From: Colletotrichum lupini
Lineage: Eukaryota; Ascomycota; Sordariomycetes; Glomerellales; Glomerellaceae
Length of the DNA stretch: 64,000 nt
Direction of reading: 5' to 3'
NCBI RefSeq assembly: GCF_023278565.1
Contig: NC_064679.1
Coordinates: 3,720,001-3,784,000, forward strand
Every line of letters begins with the position of its first letter. Positions within the stretch are counted from its first letter, which is position 1. The translations under genes and the position numbers were made by a program. The notes beneath the pieces are model-generated. The model worked only from the letters and a program-made list of their open reading frames with translations. It searched no databases and was not told where the DNA came from. Positions 45,346-58,133 of the stretch are shown piece after piece.

Positions 45346-48300
45346 TTTTTTAATAGTTATAATTACGCCTTCCTTACGTAGTTTAACTACTAGCTCGAAA
45401 TCGGCTTTCTTTTTTATTATATAAAAAGTATTAATTACCTCGTCGCTAGTAATAAATTACCGCGTTAGGGCTTGCTATTATAGTCTTTTACGACGTCTTA
45501 TTAGTAATATTAGTACCCTTTTAATAATTTCCTCTTCCTCGTCGTTTATTAATACTACTATAACGATTTCGTTAAGGATAATTTCTTATACCTCTACCGC
45601 GGGTTATATAGTTTCCCTTAGCTCTTCTTCTTTTTATAAGTTAGAAATTACCTCGTTAGGATCTATATAATACGGTCTAACTACTATAATTAATATTTTA
45701 AATAGCTAGTTACGATCTCTTACGACTATATAAGAGCGCTCGTTAACGGAAATTAACTTATATAGCCCAGCCTATTATTAAGTAATTTCGCGCTATACTC
45801 GTACTTTTAAATTTAACGGCATATCTAGATTATCCTCTATATTAGGCCTATTATGCATAGTAATTACCTCGTTAACTTGCTTTTTTACGCTTACTTTGCG
45901 CAGTACCTATATTACTTTTTTAATTACTCGGGCTCGTTAGCTTATACTTAGTAATAGTAGCGAGGCTAAGGTCGTTCTTAAATATGCTCTAAATACTAAT
46001 AGCATTAGTATAAGTCCGTTAGGCCCTATAGTATCGTTATAGTATTTAAGTACTATCTAGAGGCATTCGTTATTAATAGAATCCGGATTTTCCTTTTTAA
46101 TAATTCTAAACGCACTTTTTAACTACTAGTATGCCCTCTCTACCTTTTTAATACTATAATACGCTTTAATAAGGATAACTTTTAGCTATATACTATAGGC
46201 CGTCGTATTATCCCTAAATTTTATTAACTTAAAGCTAGTACTAGCATCGGTTCTAATACTATCTAGCGGTCCTTAGTATATATTAATCTAGCTTTTTCGT
46301 AAGGCTACTTATACTATCTTTACTTATAAATCCTAGAAGAATTGCCCTACTTAGAAAGATATAGCTACGTTAATTATATATAATACTAGCCGACTATTTA
46401 AATAGAAAATATTAACGACGATTTTTTAGTTAAAGTTAAGCTTATTACGTAATTTAAACTTAAATCTGCGTAGGCTTTGCGCATTTATTTAATATTAGTA
46501 ATATACTTTTATTAACTACTCTAGCGCCCCTATTTTAATATTATTATTACTTAATTACTTTAGGAGGTTATATAGCCTCGTAATTAACGAGTACCCGAAT
46601 CTCTAGTATAATCTTCTAAGCTCACTTTCCGTTAGGTAATTAATCGACTTCGTATCGTTAATAAGCTTTATAAACGTATACCCCTATTATTATTCAACTA
46701 TTTCGAAGTACTTACTACTAGAGATTCTATTCCTCGTATTATTAAATATAATACTTAGTTAATCTATATTTTTTAGATATAGGAGAAATAGGGTATTAAT
46801 AAGTAAAATATAAAAAGTTATTATTCTAAAGTACGTCTCTATTTTTACTATACCTAGGGCGACAATTTCCTTACTTAGGCCGAAACTAATCTTTATAATA
46901 CCCGCCGTCGACGTATTAAGCGTTATTAGTACGATCTTTTATAGCGCTTAGAATTACCCTTTTCTTTTAGTTAACTATTATAATACCCTAGTATTTAAGA
47001 TAATCTTATAGAAATCGTCTAGGCCGTACTTTTCGCTCGCATAGAATATTTATATAAGCTTAGTATTCGAGGGATCTAGGTAATATAAAAAGGACCCCTT
47101 TAACTACCCCTAAATATACTCGGTACTATGTTCCTTTTTTTTAAATATCGAGAGAGAGAGCGTTTTCTCTTTAATTATTAAGAGAATAGGCTTTAGCCCT
47201 ATTAAATTCGCCTTTTTAGCTACCTCTATATCCGTTATCTAAGGGACCTTCCCTTACTATTTATAAATAAAAGCCTACTTATTAAGAGCTTTTACTACCC
47301 TCTATTCGTTTAGCCTCGTATATCCTCTAGAAACTAACGGGGCGAAAAAAGAGTAGTTAATATCGTCGATTTTGTTATAATTTAATTCGTTAGTATAGGG
47401 GGTAAGATCTTCCTTATTTTCCGAATCTTTTATAGGGGGTATATATTTTAAGCTACTACTTTAACTACCGTTACTAAGTTCCGTACCCCCGGATCTGCCT
47501 TTATATATAATAAGGAATTAGTTAAACTAACGAGGGCTAGTTTTACTATTTATTACCCTCGACTTTTTATACTATTCGTACGATTTAGTACGCTCTTTTT
47601 TAAAATAGTTACTTAACTAATATCTATCCTTTTTATAAATATAATATTACTTTTTTTATTACCCTACCCATAAGTTAAATCTCTACCTATTTAATAAATC
47701 TAGGCCTCCTTATTAATAATTACTATATCTAGCCTCTTTTCCTTTTTTATTATACGTTCGATCGACCTAATATTATTAATAAGGGCCGTTATATACCTAG
47801 AGGTAGGTTTAGTACGGCATTCTTATTTTAATATTAAAACTAGATCTTAGCCTTGAGTAGAACGTCTTATAGTCTTTGGGTACTTAGTATAGGGTAGTTT
47901 TTATTTTTAATATACGCTAGACTACGGTATAGAGATATCCGACTTTCTGCTTATTTATCCCCTTATTTAGCTAGGTTTTCGCTAGCTTATTGATTCGATC
48001 GATAAGCTTTTCGAAGATCTCTATTTATAATTTACTCTCTATTATCCTAGCTATAAATATAAAAAAAATCGCTCGTAGCTTAAATAGGAGCTCTAGGTTC
48101 TTATCGTAGGTCTCGAAGCGGCTTCGGATTATATTAATTATACTAAGAAAGTCGTTTCGATCGAGATTACGTACTGCTTCGTAATAGTAATTAGAGGCTT
48201 TACCTATAAGTACGACATTAATTACTAAATAGTATTAGTATTCCCTAATTCTAACTTTTTTATAGTAATTATAAAATATCGTTAGGGTTTTTTATAAGAC

Positions 48301-50147
48301 CTTATACTTCCCCCTAGAGTATAATTTCTTTTTTAGGAAGATCTTTTTAAGGTCTATAAATTACCTCGTATTTATTACTAGATTTTCGGTCTTTATATAC
48401 GATCCTTACGTCGCTACGTACTATTAATAACTTCGGGTCGTCTACCTCCTTTCTTATTAGCTAATTAGTACCGAATTTTGCGTTAATAGCGGTATCGAGT
48501 TATAGATCGAAATAAGCAGAATTATTAATTATCGTACTTCCGGTACTATATTTTACCCTAGTATATCCTTTTGTAACGACAGATTTCCGTTAGTAATTAT
48601 AAAAAGGAAATCTAGGTTATTTACCCTTTTTCTAAATTCGTTAAAGCGATTATACGTTCTATCGACCTATACTTAGTTTTATAGTACGAATTCCTCCTCT
48701 ATAATTATTATTATTAGTATTTCGTATAGCTCTCGTAATTATAATTACGCTAATAATACCCCTCGCCCGTAGAGGAATTTATTAATAGCTTTTATAATTC
48801 CTAGGCTTGCGCTCGCGAACTATTTATCTAGCTAGTAGCTAAGGTCGTTTATAATCTCGTAAAATAGGGGTTATCCCTATAGCCCCTTTTTCTTATAGAC
48901 TTTAGTTAAATAGATTAATACTACGTTAATTTACTCGTTATTAGGCTAATCTGCGATTCTATATATCTACGTCCCCTAATAATCCGGGTTAATATTTACT
49001 TACTTATAAAAGATTAGGATTCTATTTAGGATCGGGTTTCGTCCTCTTTTTCCTTACCCTAACTTACTAAAAGTCGTGCTCTAGCTTATATTTATATTAG
49101 TAGTTACTAGCGTATTTAATCTTAATAAGGATATATCTAATCCGCGCGCGGGTTATAATAAATCCGTGCTTTCGCTACTTAACGAATTTATTAAGGTCTA
49201 GGAAATTCCTACTTCCTCTCGCTATTTTACTACTACTCTCGTTTTTATTATTTTTAGCAATTATTACTACCCTTTTAAATCGCTAGCTATTATACTTACT
49301 AAGATCCTCCTTTTTATTTAGTATAAAAGGGTAGGTTTTAGTAGTTCTTTTTAATAATAATAATAATAAACGTTTATATTACTATAAGAAGATATAGTAA
49401 TTAGTCTCGAGATCTTTATTAATTACTAATTTCCGCTATCCTATATACTTCTAGCCTCTTAAGCCTTATACTCTTTATAATCTCTAAATAGCTTCTTTAG
49501 TTAATTTCTAAGATCCGTAATACTCTTAGCTCGATACCGTTAAGACCTCTAAATCCCCTCCTCCCTTATTAAACCGTCCCCTATATTATATTCCTAAATA
49601 ATACTTAGGGGGGTAGTTAAGGGAGCTATAAAAAGGTCATTTAGATCGCGGGCTTAAGGTCGTACTTATAAGATCTTTATAATAATAAACTTTCCTATAT
49701 ACTATAAATCTCTTAGCTTAATAACTCCTATAAAATTACCTTCGCTACTAAGTAAGAATATCTATATTTAAAGATCCCCTTCTTTAATCGCGCAGTGCTC
49801 TTTTATACTATACTTTTATTAATTTAATTAGTTAATTTCTAATTACGGGCTAGCTATAGAAAAATCGTTTAATAAAAAAGCTACTTAGGGCGATAGTAAA
49901 AGGCTAGTTACTTAAGTAGTTCCGTTAATTAATATAGTTTAACGTAATAAACGTCGACCTCTCGTAAATAATAAAGGGCTACGATTACTTAATTCCGTAT
50001 AATATTCGAGAATCGCCTCCTTTTTTATTTATTTCTATAAAGTTAATTAATACGAATCTCCTATCCTATATAATATTAAGAGGTCGTCTCTTTTATATAG
50101 CGAGATACCTTACTAATTTATAATAATAGAATTTAATTACTAATTAG

Positions 50148-50349
50148 TATTAGTATCCCTATTATAAGGTAGTTAGTTCGAACCGTAGTTAACGAAGAGA
50201 TTAATTAAACTATATAAATATCTGCGTAGGTATAAAAAGGAGGTTCTAACCGTAGGTTAGGCTAGCTACGATAATCGTAAATAGGGCCCCCAATTAGCCC
50301 CTGCGCAGTCGGCTGTATGCCGCGGTCGAATTGGACTTCTAATCCGACA
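50148..50349 (-). repeat. right LTR (5' LTR of the minus-strand element)
   Basis: 202 bp. The inner part is AT-rich like the body, but the outer ~65 bases (50285-50349) keep normal GC content, including CTGCGCAGTCGG and GCCGCGGTCG, where the left copy has T/A at the matching positions. It ends in an intact CA. Confidence 0.93.
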
Positions 50350-50354
50350 CTAAC
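50350..50354. repeat. right target-site duplication (CTAAC)
   Basis: Identical to 43499-43503. Removing the element and one copy joins the two normal-GC flanks. Confidence 0.75.
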
Positions 50355-53300
50355 CAAGAACGACCGGAACAACCCCCATTCTGAGACTCTTTGTCACAAA
50401 CTTGAAAACGAGAGCACAAACTGCCAAGAGAGATCAAAGGCAATTCAACGCACAAAGCAATACTTATTTTTAGGCATGAAGGCCCCTGGTGAGAAAAGAA
50501 TAAAACAAGAAAACGAAATTTGTGCCTTGGCCAATGGAGTATACAGCATGCCGGGGTAGTCGGACTTGTAGTCCAGACTCGAGAACGCATGGGTGGGTGT
50601 GTTCACGTCACACCAAGAAGAAACAGCAGTCCCTTTCCGTCCATGGGCATGGTTTTCATTTTCTCCAACTTGCGGGTTTCCGCACCGGGGACCCTCCCAT
50701 ATGAGCTTACTAAAAACAGGAACATGGTATTTGTTGCCTTTTGAGATGTTTTACGCAATTGTGTTCAGGGTAAGACACATATCAACGCCCTTGACGGCGG
50801 GGTTCCGCGGTGGGCGCCGCATGATCTCCAGCCCGTCGGTTGTGTCAAGTACTTCAGACACGTTTCTTTTCCCGGGAATATTCCTTCCAAATTAGACATA
50901 GACGCAAGAGGCAGGGTATTAATTGGTATTACCGAGTTCGATGTTTGATATGGACAAGATTGGGTTTTTTGAGAGGGGGGGATCCGAGTCAGAAGCGGGA
51001 AACCGCACGCGGGAGGGACGTCGAGGTTTCATCCCGTTGACACGCGCGCGATTGAGTGGGGAGAGGTTATGGTAGGTGATGGGATGACACCGTTCAGAAG
51101 TTATCAACCTGCGGGCAAGTGGCCTATTTTTCTTCCCACTTTTATGCTTGCTATTTTTGCGAGTTGCTGGCTACCTCATGTACTGTTTGGTAAGTGCCCG
51201 CCGGGGAGTTGTATCGGGGAACACTGGCCCTCTAGGGGGGACGGATAACAAGGGGTTGATGCTTCACTACATCTTACAGGAGATGGTTGGCGATGACGAA
51301 GGGCGAGTGATTGTCCTGAGTGTGTTGCGACAGGCACAAGCCGTGAAATACTTACTCTTGATGCCCTCATTTTGATGCTCACTATCTCCCGCCATGTCAG
51401 ACTGGATAAGACGGTGCTTCTAGCTGCTGCTACTTGGTGAGGTTTTATCCACCATCCACAGGCAGAAGACTTTCAACGTGAAGAATATAGCGCGCGGAAA
51501 AGCGGTGGCTTTTGGGATTCACGCCCACCTGTCTGCCTCAGTGATCCATGTCTTTCTGTCACCTTGGACGGAGGGCAAGATTTCCTGACCTGCAATGCTG
51601 CCTGAGATGCCTCTTAGGGTTCTATTCTTAGGGCACCGTCCATGTTGGACCAGTCTTCCAGAGCGCGGTTCGTTGGTGAAGGAAATGGTCCAGATAGATG
51701 GGCTCCATACTATGAACCCCGCGGCATTGTTGGCAATGTACTGGAGACTGACGACCTGATTCTCTCTGAGTGAGCGATGTCTTTTTGTGGGGGAAGAGAC
51801 GACTATTCCAGGCCCTTGGATGCCACGATTCTTGGTATGTAACGTTTCACTTGGATTGTAGCATGATATGAACCATCTGCGATGTTTTCTTGCGGGGATG
51901 CGTAAGTCTGGTTGGTGGCTGTTGACACCTGACTTGGCTTTAGAAATGTCTCAATCTCTCTTGGTGCGCTTCGAAGGGACCTTTATGCTGGAAGTATGGC
52001 TGGCTGTGGGACTTGAACCATAACACTCCATCCTCCCACGGGTACCTCGCCTAGGCACGATCTTGACAGAGTCACTAGAGAAGCATATCATGACGAGGTA
52101 GCGCCTCATCAGCCATTTCATGGCAAGGTTTGACCATACACCATGTGTTTCTCTTCACATACAAGCGCCCTCATCTGAGCCGGCCTGCTTTGCATTATGT
52201 GGATGGCGTGAAGTACCCGCGGATAGCCTCTGGCGGCATCCGCGGTTCGTGCTGGGAAAAGATGTTTCGTTCTACTTTCATCTTGGTGGCGAGGAGTTCC
52301 GTTCCATCCCCGTCCCGGCGGCAATACCAATCCTTTCGTCGAGTATCCACATAGGAACGGTGTGGGTTGTTACTGAACATGAGATTGCTTACACGGAAGG
52401 CTGCAATGTCAGGGTTAGGTGGTATTATGAATGGCACAGGTTTGAGCTGTTCAAAGGCCCCGAGAGAAACACCCAGTACTAAGATAGGAAGAGAAATAAG
52501 GGCTACGTATGAAGCCATCTCTCTTGATGACGATTTCCTTGTGTGTCCGGTCGGTCTCTGCCGTGATGGGGTGGGCGAGCATTGGAGCCTCTCAAGTTAT
52601 TCATGATCTAGGCCAACATTTGTGTTCTTAACCTTTCATGCTACTTCAGAGTCGTGTGTTCTAGAGTACTCAGCTTACGCTGTGGGGTTGGGCCGAGGAG
52701 TAGTGCTGTGAAGGGTTCACTCAAAAGAGAATTAGACCCGTCAAATCAGCGGCAGAGCGCCTTTGCCGGGGCCGATGGGAGAGGATTCCTCGGCTACAAG
52801 CGTACACTGCCGCATTGGGTAATGCTCTTCCAAACGCCTTTGAAATTTCTCAGAGGGCTTTATTTACACGTCTTGACTTTGATTGCCATGTCACCTACCT
52901 GGCATTTGTGCTTGAAGAATGAGGGCAACATGCCTGGAAAGAAGCTTGTATCTCCTACCTTACCCTTCCATATTGACCATATCCACCATTGGCGGGCTAA
53001 CCATACCAAGCGAGAGGCGTTCAATCAGGCTACAGCATTGAAGGACGTCGGAAATGGATGGTGACAAGTGACTTACGGAGTCAGCCAGTACAACGTCAAG
53101 CGGCCAAAGAAGATGAATCAAGGTCAAGGATTTCACACCAGCTTCTTATCCTGTATGTGATTTGAGAATCGTTGAGTTATTCTTGGAATATAAGCCCCCT
53201 TTCCGACCTGTGTATGTCGTAAACATCGGGTAAAGGCCTGGTGGCCCCCTGGAAACCCGCATCGACATCTCAAAGCTTTCGAGGGCAGCCTAGTTTTCCT

Positions 53301-54714
53301 AGAGAGACATGGATCCAACGATTGTGGGGCGGGGTTATAGGGCCTCTATGATGGGCCTGTACTATATGCCTTTTCGAGGCTTGAAGACGCGGTCTAGGAC
53401 TCAAGATTTCGGGGGCGGACTTTGTGCCAAGTTGCAGAGGGGTGGAAGATCAACGCGGCCGGGTAGCTCCAGTAAGACCAAGCAGCTCCAATGAGTTGGG
53501 CACCAGAGCCCGCGGCGAGATCATGCCCTCGTCAGTATCATGAAGTCCAAGCTATATGACACTTAAAGTAGGAAGATTGGAGTGAGGAAAGTAAGGCAAC
53601 TTGACGCGTCATACACCCCAGTGAAAGAAGTGGTTATTACTCAGCGACAAAGCCACTGGATAACTTCAATAATTGAGCATACGTCTTACCTTGAGAATCA
53701 GAACCATGCTTTCTGTATTCAGCAGTTTCAGCGCAAGTACTAAGGGAAAATATTTGAGTGGAAGCCGTTATAGCCACTCAGTCAGTCTTTGCCCGACTTG
53801 CATCCCTCATGCAAGTCATGTTTCTCCAGACGCCGGCCGGTGCAACCTCTTTCCGACAATGTCGGCGGCATGTAACCACAGAATCATGGTTTCAATGCCT
53901 GGCCTTGATTGCCGAGTTGAGCCTTCACGGAGAGAATGATCAGTCCGGTTTCATCTCCACAGACTCTCAGCCCGGTTTGCCGGCGGGATCAGGCTTCGAT
54001 GTAGAGAGCCCTATCCCCCCACACCGCCTCTTACATGTGGCGTTCAGCTGATATCCAGACAAGTAATGATTTGACGACACATGAAAGTCTCAGCAAAGAA
54101 AAGGGGGGTTGGGTGGTTTTGGTAGTCGCGGGTCGGGGAGTGGAGGGTGGAGGGGAAAGCTGCAGGAGAATTAATTCTGCTGCCTGGAGGACGGACGGAT
54201 ATGCCGCGCCGGGGATTGAGGACGACGTGGTGGACGCTAGTGCATGTCGAACGATAGTCGGACCTTCTTCTGAGATCTACTGCATTCAAGACGGGTTACT
54301 GATCCTACGGCAAAAGTAATTCGGTTTCGTGGCTTTGAGGGAAAGGGTTTTGCTTGTTTGGTTGGTTCTTGGTGCCGACGATGGTTCGGACATGTGCTTG
54401 AGCAAGGTTGATGATCCTGCGAAGATGCGGGAAGGAAGCGGTGATGGGTCTCATTTGGGCTACCCAAAATACTCTTTAGATTTTACAACAATTTGTCCCA
54501 GAGGTAGGCTCCATATATTCTGCGGGAACGTCGTTGAGGTCTACAACGGACTTCATCTCCGAAGGGGGCTTGGGGGACGGCATTTCTCGTCTAGGGCATT
54601 TCTTCTCTTCATTATAACCTCGCTACGCCGGCTCTGTGGATCCCCGGAGTCAAACTATCTATTCTTACCCGAAAAAGACATGTTCTGTTGTAACCTCTAT
54701 CGTCTACACCCACT
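50355..54714. other. 4.4 kb region without recognised genes
   Basis: Base composition returns abruptly to that of the rest of the chromosome. Frames of 60-178 codons exist on both strands, but none shows a domain, strong codon bias or convincing splice partners. It may hold lineage-specific or decayed genes or non-coding RNA, which cannot be told from sequence alone. Confidence 0.5.
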
Positions 54715-55722
54715 TCACCCAATAACCTTCTGCATAGCCTCAACATCCATCTCAACCCTCGGCTCCATCTGCATCGGGACGACCATGCCACCCGCAGCCA
54801 GCGCACCGCTGGCCGCCGCCGTCGCAACGGCCTTGACCATATTCCCGCAGTCTCCCACGGCGTAGACCCCGGGAACGCTCGTCTCCCCAAAAGGGGCAGC
54901 CGTCTTGATATCCCCGTTCTCCGCCGTCTCCAACCCAAGCTGCTCCACAAAGGGACCGTTGGGCCTTGTGAACGGCGCGTGAGCGAGGAAGCCCTCCGTG
55001 ACTTCTTCTTCTCCTCCGTCTTGCCGCCCACTAAGTGTGAGTGTCACGCTGGTGCTGTGCGCTCCGCTGCTCGTGGCCATGCGCATCGATGTGATTTTCC
55101 GTGTGTCAATGCTAAAGGGGTTATTGGCCATGGCACCAATCTCTGAAGCGAGAGTCTCGTTTCCGTGCGTGTAAATCGTCACCTTCTTACCCAGGGGCCG
55201 AGCCATGTACGCGATATGCGTCGCCATCTTGACGCTTCCCGTCAACCCGAAAGCGAGAACGCCTACCCTCTCCGCCCCGCGCTCCTCGAAGCCGTGGCAA
55301 AAGAGGCAGTGAAAGATGCCGTAGCCCCAACAGTCCGCGTAGCCTGCGATGTCTGGAGAAATATCCGTGACACCGGTAGCCAGGACTAAGCGCCGTCCAA
55401 ACCACGCCTTGCCATGCTTATCCTCGGCCCTAAAGAGCCCGTCCCTGACTTTGGTCGTCTTGACGACCTCGACGCCGTCGGCGAAAGTCACGGTCTCGGC
55501 GTAGCGGGCTTTGAGGTCCTCGCGGGCCTTGGCGCGGAAGATTGGGGGAGGGACGTGGTCGAAGCCGAGGACGTTGTGCATGTTGCTCGCGCGGGCGTTG
55601 CGGTAGAGGTTTGAGTCGAAGAGGACTGTGGTGTAGAGCTGGCGGGAGAGGGCTGTTGCTGTGGCGAGGCCTGCTGGGCCTGCGCCTATGATGAGGACGT
55701 CGTGGAGGGCTGGGGTGGACAT
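54715..55722 (-). CDS. GliT-like FAD-dependent dithiol oxidase / thioredoxin reductase-like protein
   Basis: 335 aa, intronless. Two Rossmann parts are visible: FAD-binding VLIIGAGPAG near the start (GAGPAG at about 13-18), the thioredoxin-reductase-type CxxC as HCLFCHGFE (C139, C142), a second dinucleotide region at RVGVLAFGLTGSV, and the C-terminal FAD motif VPGVYAVGDCG. This architecture matches low-molecular-weight thioredoxin reductases and the GliT/HlmI dithiol oxidases that close disulphides in fungal toxins; it is closer to the latter by the absence of a usual NADPH GxGxxA motif. The start at 55722 (MSTPALHD) fits family length; the frame continues to 55788 and would add a short N-terminal extension. 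A methyltransferase lies 1.4 kb upstream on the same strand. Confidence 0.82.
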   Translation of the reverse strand: MSTPALHDVLIIGAGPAGLATATALSRQLYTTVLFDSNLYRNARASNMHNVLGFDHVPPPIFRAKAREDLKARYAETVTFADGVEVVKTTKVRDGLFRAEDKHGKAWFGRRLVLATGVTDISPDIAGYADCWGYGIFHCLFCHGFEERGAERVGVLAFGLTGSVKMATHIAYMARPLGKKVTIYTHGNETLASEIGAMANNPFSIDTRKITSMRMATSSGAHSTSVTLTLSGRQDGGEEEVTEGFLAHAPFTRPNGPFVEQLGLETAENGDIKTAAPFGETSVPGVYAVGDCGNMVKAVATAAASGALAAGGMVVPMQMEPRVEMDVEAMQKVIG

Positions 55723-57149
55723 GTTGGATGTGGCGATGTTTATTGTTAGCGGGAGTGCTTTGATGAGGGTTTTGTAGAGGTTGTTCATGTAAGTTGTATT
55801 CTGGTTGTGATGTGGTGTAAGCTTGGAAAGTTGGGTTCCTGTATTTGATGAGATTGCAATATTCCAGGCAATGGGTGAGGCTCTCTTGTCGTCTTATATG
55901 CTCTTCCAAGTGAAGAACGGGCGTGCCGGCGTGAGGTGCGGCCTTGCGGGATGTCTCCGAGGCCGTAAAATGTTGCCGAGAAGATCGGATCCGAAGCGGG
56001 GCGGCCTGGCCGGGCAAGACAAATGTCTCCGAGGAAAGGTGCCGAGTGATGAACGAGCAAGTTTCAGAGCCAGCAGCATGGCATGAATTACCCTTGGGGA
56101 AATTGATTACATATCGCACATGAATTTTAGTTGTTCTCCATAGTATTTGTCGTACGAAGGGATCATGTGCCGTACCTGTCCTCATGTTGTCGGTTAACTG
56201 CGGTAGAACTAGCGCCATGGAGGAGAGACGGCGAACAATCCACTCCCCCTAGTTTTTCGCTTGCATTCTGATTATGCGATTTCTAAGATTCATGACTTGA
56301 ATTGTACGCGATTGTTTAGTAGGTAGTGAGAAACGGAATGAGGTTCGGTCCCGGGGCATGTCTCGTAAGCACTACTCTCATGATCACCTCCCTTCGGAAT
56401 GAAGTTACGGATACACAAGGCTCCTGCGGATGAAGCCAATGTGAGAAAACATAAGTGTAGGCGGGAGAGAACGGGCTCTCATCATCAAATCGATAGTGAA
56501 CTTCACAAGTTGCTATCTACAGTCTGAGAAGAACACAACATCAAACCCACAACAACGGAAACGAAAGAAAAACACAGCTTATACCACAGTCGTATGAGTG
56601 GGAAACTCTTTGGCTAAGATGAAAGTGCAAAAAGTGCAAAAGAGAGCAGCCAGAGCGGGGAGTCGAACTCATGGGGTCGAGGTCCATCTCCTGGGAGATA
56701 TGTGGAAATCCCCCGTCCCCAGCTGAGTGTTCCACCGCTGGGCCACAGCGCCCAGGGGAGTTGAACCCCCGTTTGCCTGATAGAGGGGAGATGGTAGGTT
56801 GGTAATAAAGGCTGGCCCTCGTTTGACGGATGGTTGCGACCTTGATGGGTTGAGGGGGTTGATGGGTGAGAGTGAGGCTGTTCGTGAGGATAGAGTTGGG
56901 GGCTGGCTTGGTTTTGGTTCGAGATGGCGTCGCGGCGGCATGAGTTTCGGTATCAAGGGAAATGAAATTTGCTCCAGAAAGCAGTGAGGATTCGTTTTGT
57001 GGGTGCTCGTTGATTTCTCCCGGGCTGTTGAATGGTTTGATTGTGACCAGGAACTTGATCAGGAGAAAGGGGGGCCCAACTTGCTTCGCTTGACACATCA
57101 ATTGCTAACGAACATGGTCCATTCCTAGCAAAGCATCACAAGTCCATTC
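55723..57149. other. intergenic region between the oxidase and methyltransferase genes
   Basis: 1.4 kb, no protein gene seen. It carries tRNA-promoter-like boxes at 56638-56770 on the minus strand that do not fold into a tRNA (see findings). Confidence 0.55.
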
Positions 57150-58133
57150 TTACTCTTTCCTCACTGAGGAAGCGATGACCATCTTCCTATCCAATCCCCC
57201 AACCTTCCCAGAAGCCTCCTCCGGAATATGACTGACCTCTTCATTCTCAACATACGCAAACTTCCCCTCGTCACACCCAGCGTCTCGGAACCATCCCCTG
57301 AAAAGCTCCTCGCTGAAGACCAGATGCCGATTCGTAGTCTTGAGAACATCGTGTTGGTGGATCTCATGCTCATGAGCTTTACCTCCATGCCGTCCAGATC
57401 CTTTCCCTCCCTTCTCATCTCCCTTCTCGAGCATCTCACTCTCCGACCTCGCAGCTTTATAATCAACCCCCTCAACAGCAATCAAAATCCCACCAGGCCT
57501 CACCCTCTTCGCAAGCAGATCCAACATCCCCCGCGGATCGTCAAGGTGATGAAGCGCCATGGATATGATAACCACATCAAACTCTCCCTCCGCAGCCAGC
57601 TCTCCATCCGAAGCCAAGTCTCCCGCGATAGCGTGAACCTGCTCTGGAGAGTATCCCAGTCGCACCGCGCAGTCGTTGTAGCGCTGTACAATGGCGGGTG
57701 CGATGTCGATGCCGAGGATCGAGTCGACGAAGGGGCTGAGGGCCTAAAACCACGCGTTATCCTGTCGGAGGGTACCGTAGCTGGGGGAGGGATATGTAGG
57801 ACGCAGGAGTACAAGATACTTACCCATGAAGCACCGCCAGAGGTGCAAGCGTAGTCTAAAAGTCGGACGGGGTTCGACGACGGATTTGTATCGCGGGGCC
57901 GGAGACCTAGGTTCGGGGCCTGGGCGCGGAGGAAGCGGGTGAGCTGTTCGGAGAAGACCTTGATCCAGTCCTGTTCTAGGAAGGTGTCTGCGTTTGCACT
58001 GAGAGTCATGTTAATGTTAGCTTCATAGCTTGAGAGAAGGGGTTCAAGTTTGGAGGAAATCGGGGCTGACAAACTCCCAGAAGACGCGGTTGAGTTCGGC
58101 TAGAGAGGCTGTCTTGGACTCGGTCGTGGTCAT
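57150..58133 (-). CDS. class I SAM-dependent methyltransferase
   Basis: 275 aa. Exons on the minus strand are 58075-58133, 57824-57998 and 57150-57743, with introns of 76 and 80 nt. Joins yield NRVFWDANADTFLEQDW and DYACTSGGASWALSPFVDSI in one frame. Motif I is LLDYACTSGGAS (66-77), with Thr-Ser where most relatives have Gly-Thr; next come GIDIAPAIVQRYN, then EFDVVIISMALHHLDDP (motif IV) and LLAKRVRPGGILIAVEG (post-motif). This matches UbiE/COQ5-like small-molecule methyltransferases; the substrate is unknown. A Gly/Lys/His-rich insert (GDEKGGKGSGRHGGKAHEHE) follows. The first donor is GTTTGT, weaker than usual. Confidence 0.85.

Larger units (their letters stand above)
43504..50349 (-). mobile_element. 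RIP-degraded Ty1/Copia LTR retrotransposon
   Basis: 6846 bp, bounded by 202-bp LTRs and a 5-bp CTAAC duplication. Orientation is minus: a purine tract lies inside the left LTR, and minus-strand remains of Copia reverse transcriptase lie in the left part. The interior is very AT-rich, dominated by TA steps, with no open frame over about 60 codons. Stops sit at former Gln/Trp codons, as expected from C-to-T and G-to-A change at CpA. Sequence left of about 44500 should be RNase H, 44640-45345 RT, and further right integrase, protease and gag; those latter parts are inferred from Copia order, not seen. It is non-functional as read. Confidence 0.93.

Noticed and set aside
54329..54865. 178-codon plus-strand frame
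   Set aside because: Overlaps the oxidase 3' end antisense; no domain.
55430..56218. 262-codon minus-strand frame
   Set aside because: Frame-shifted shadow over the GliT-like gene; Arg/Pro/His-rich without motifs.
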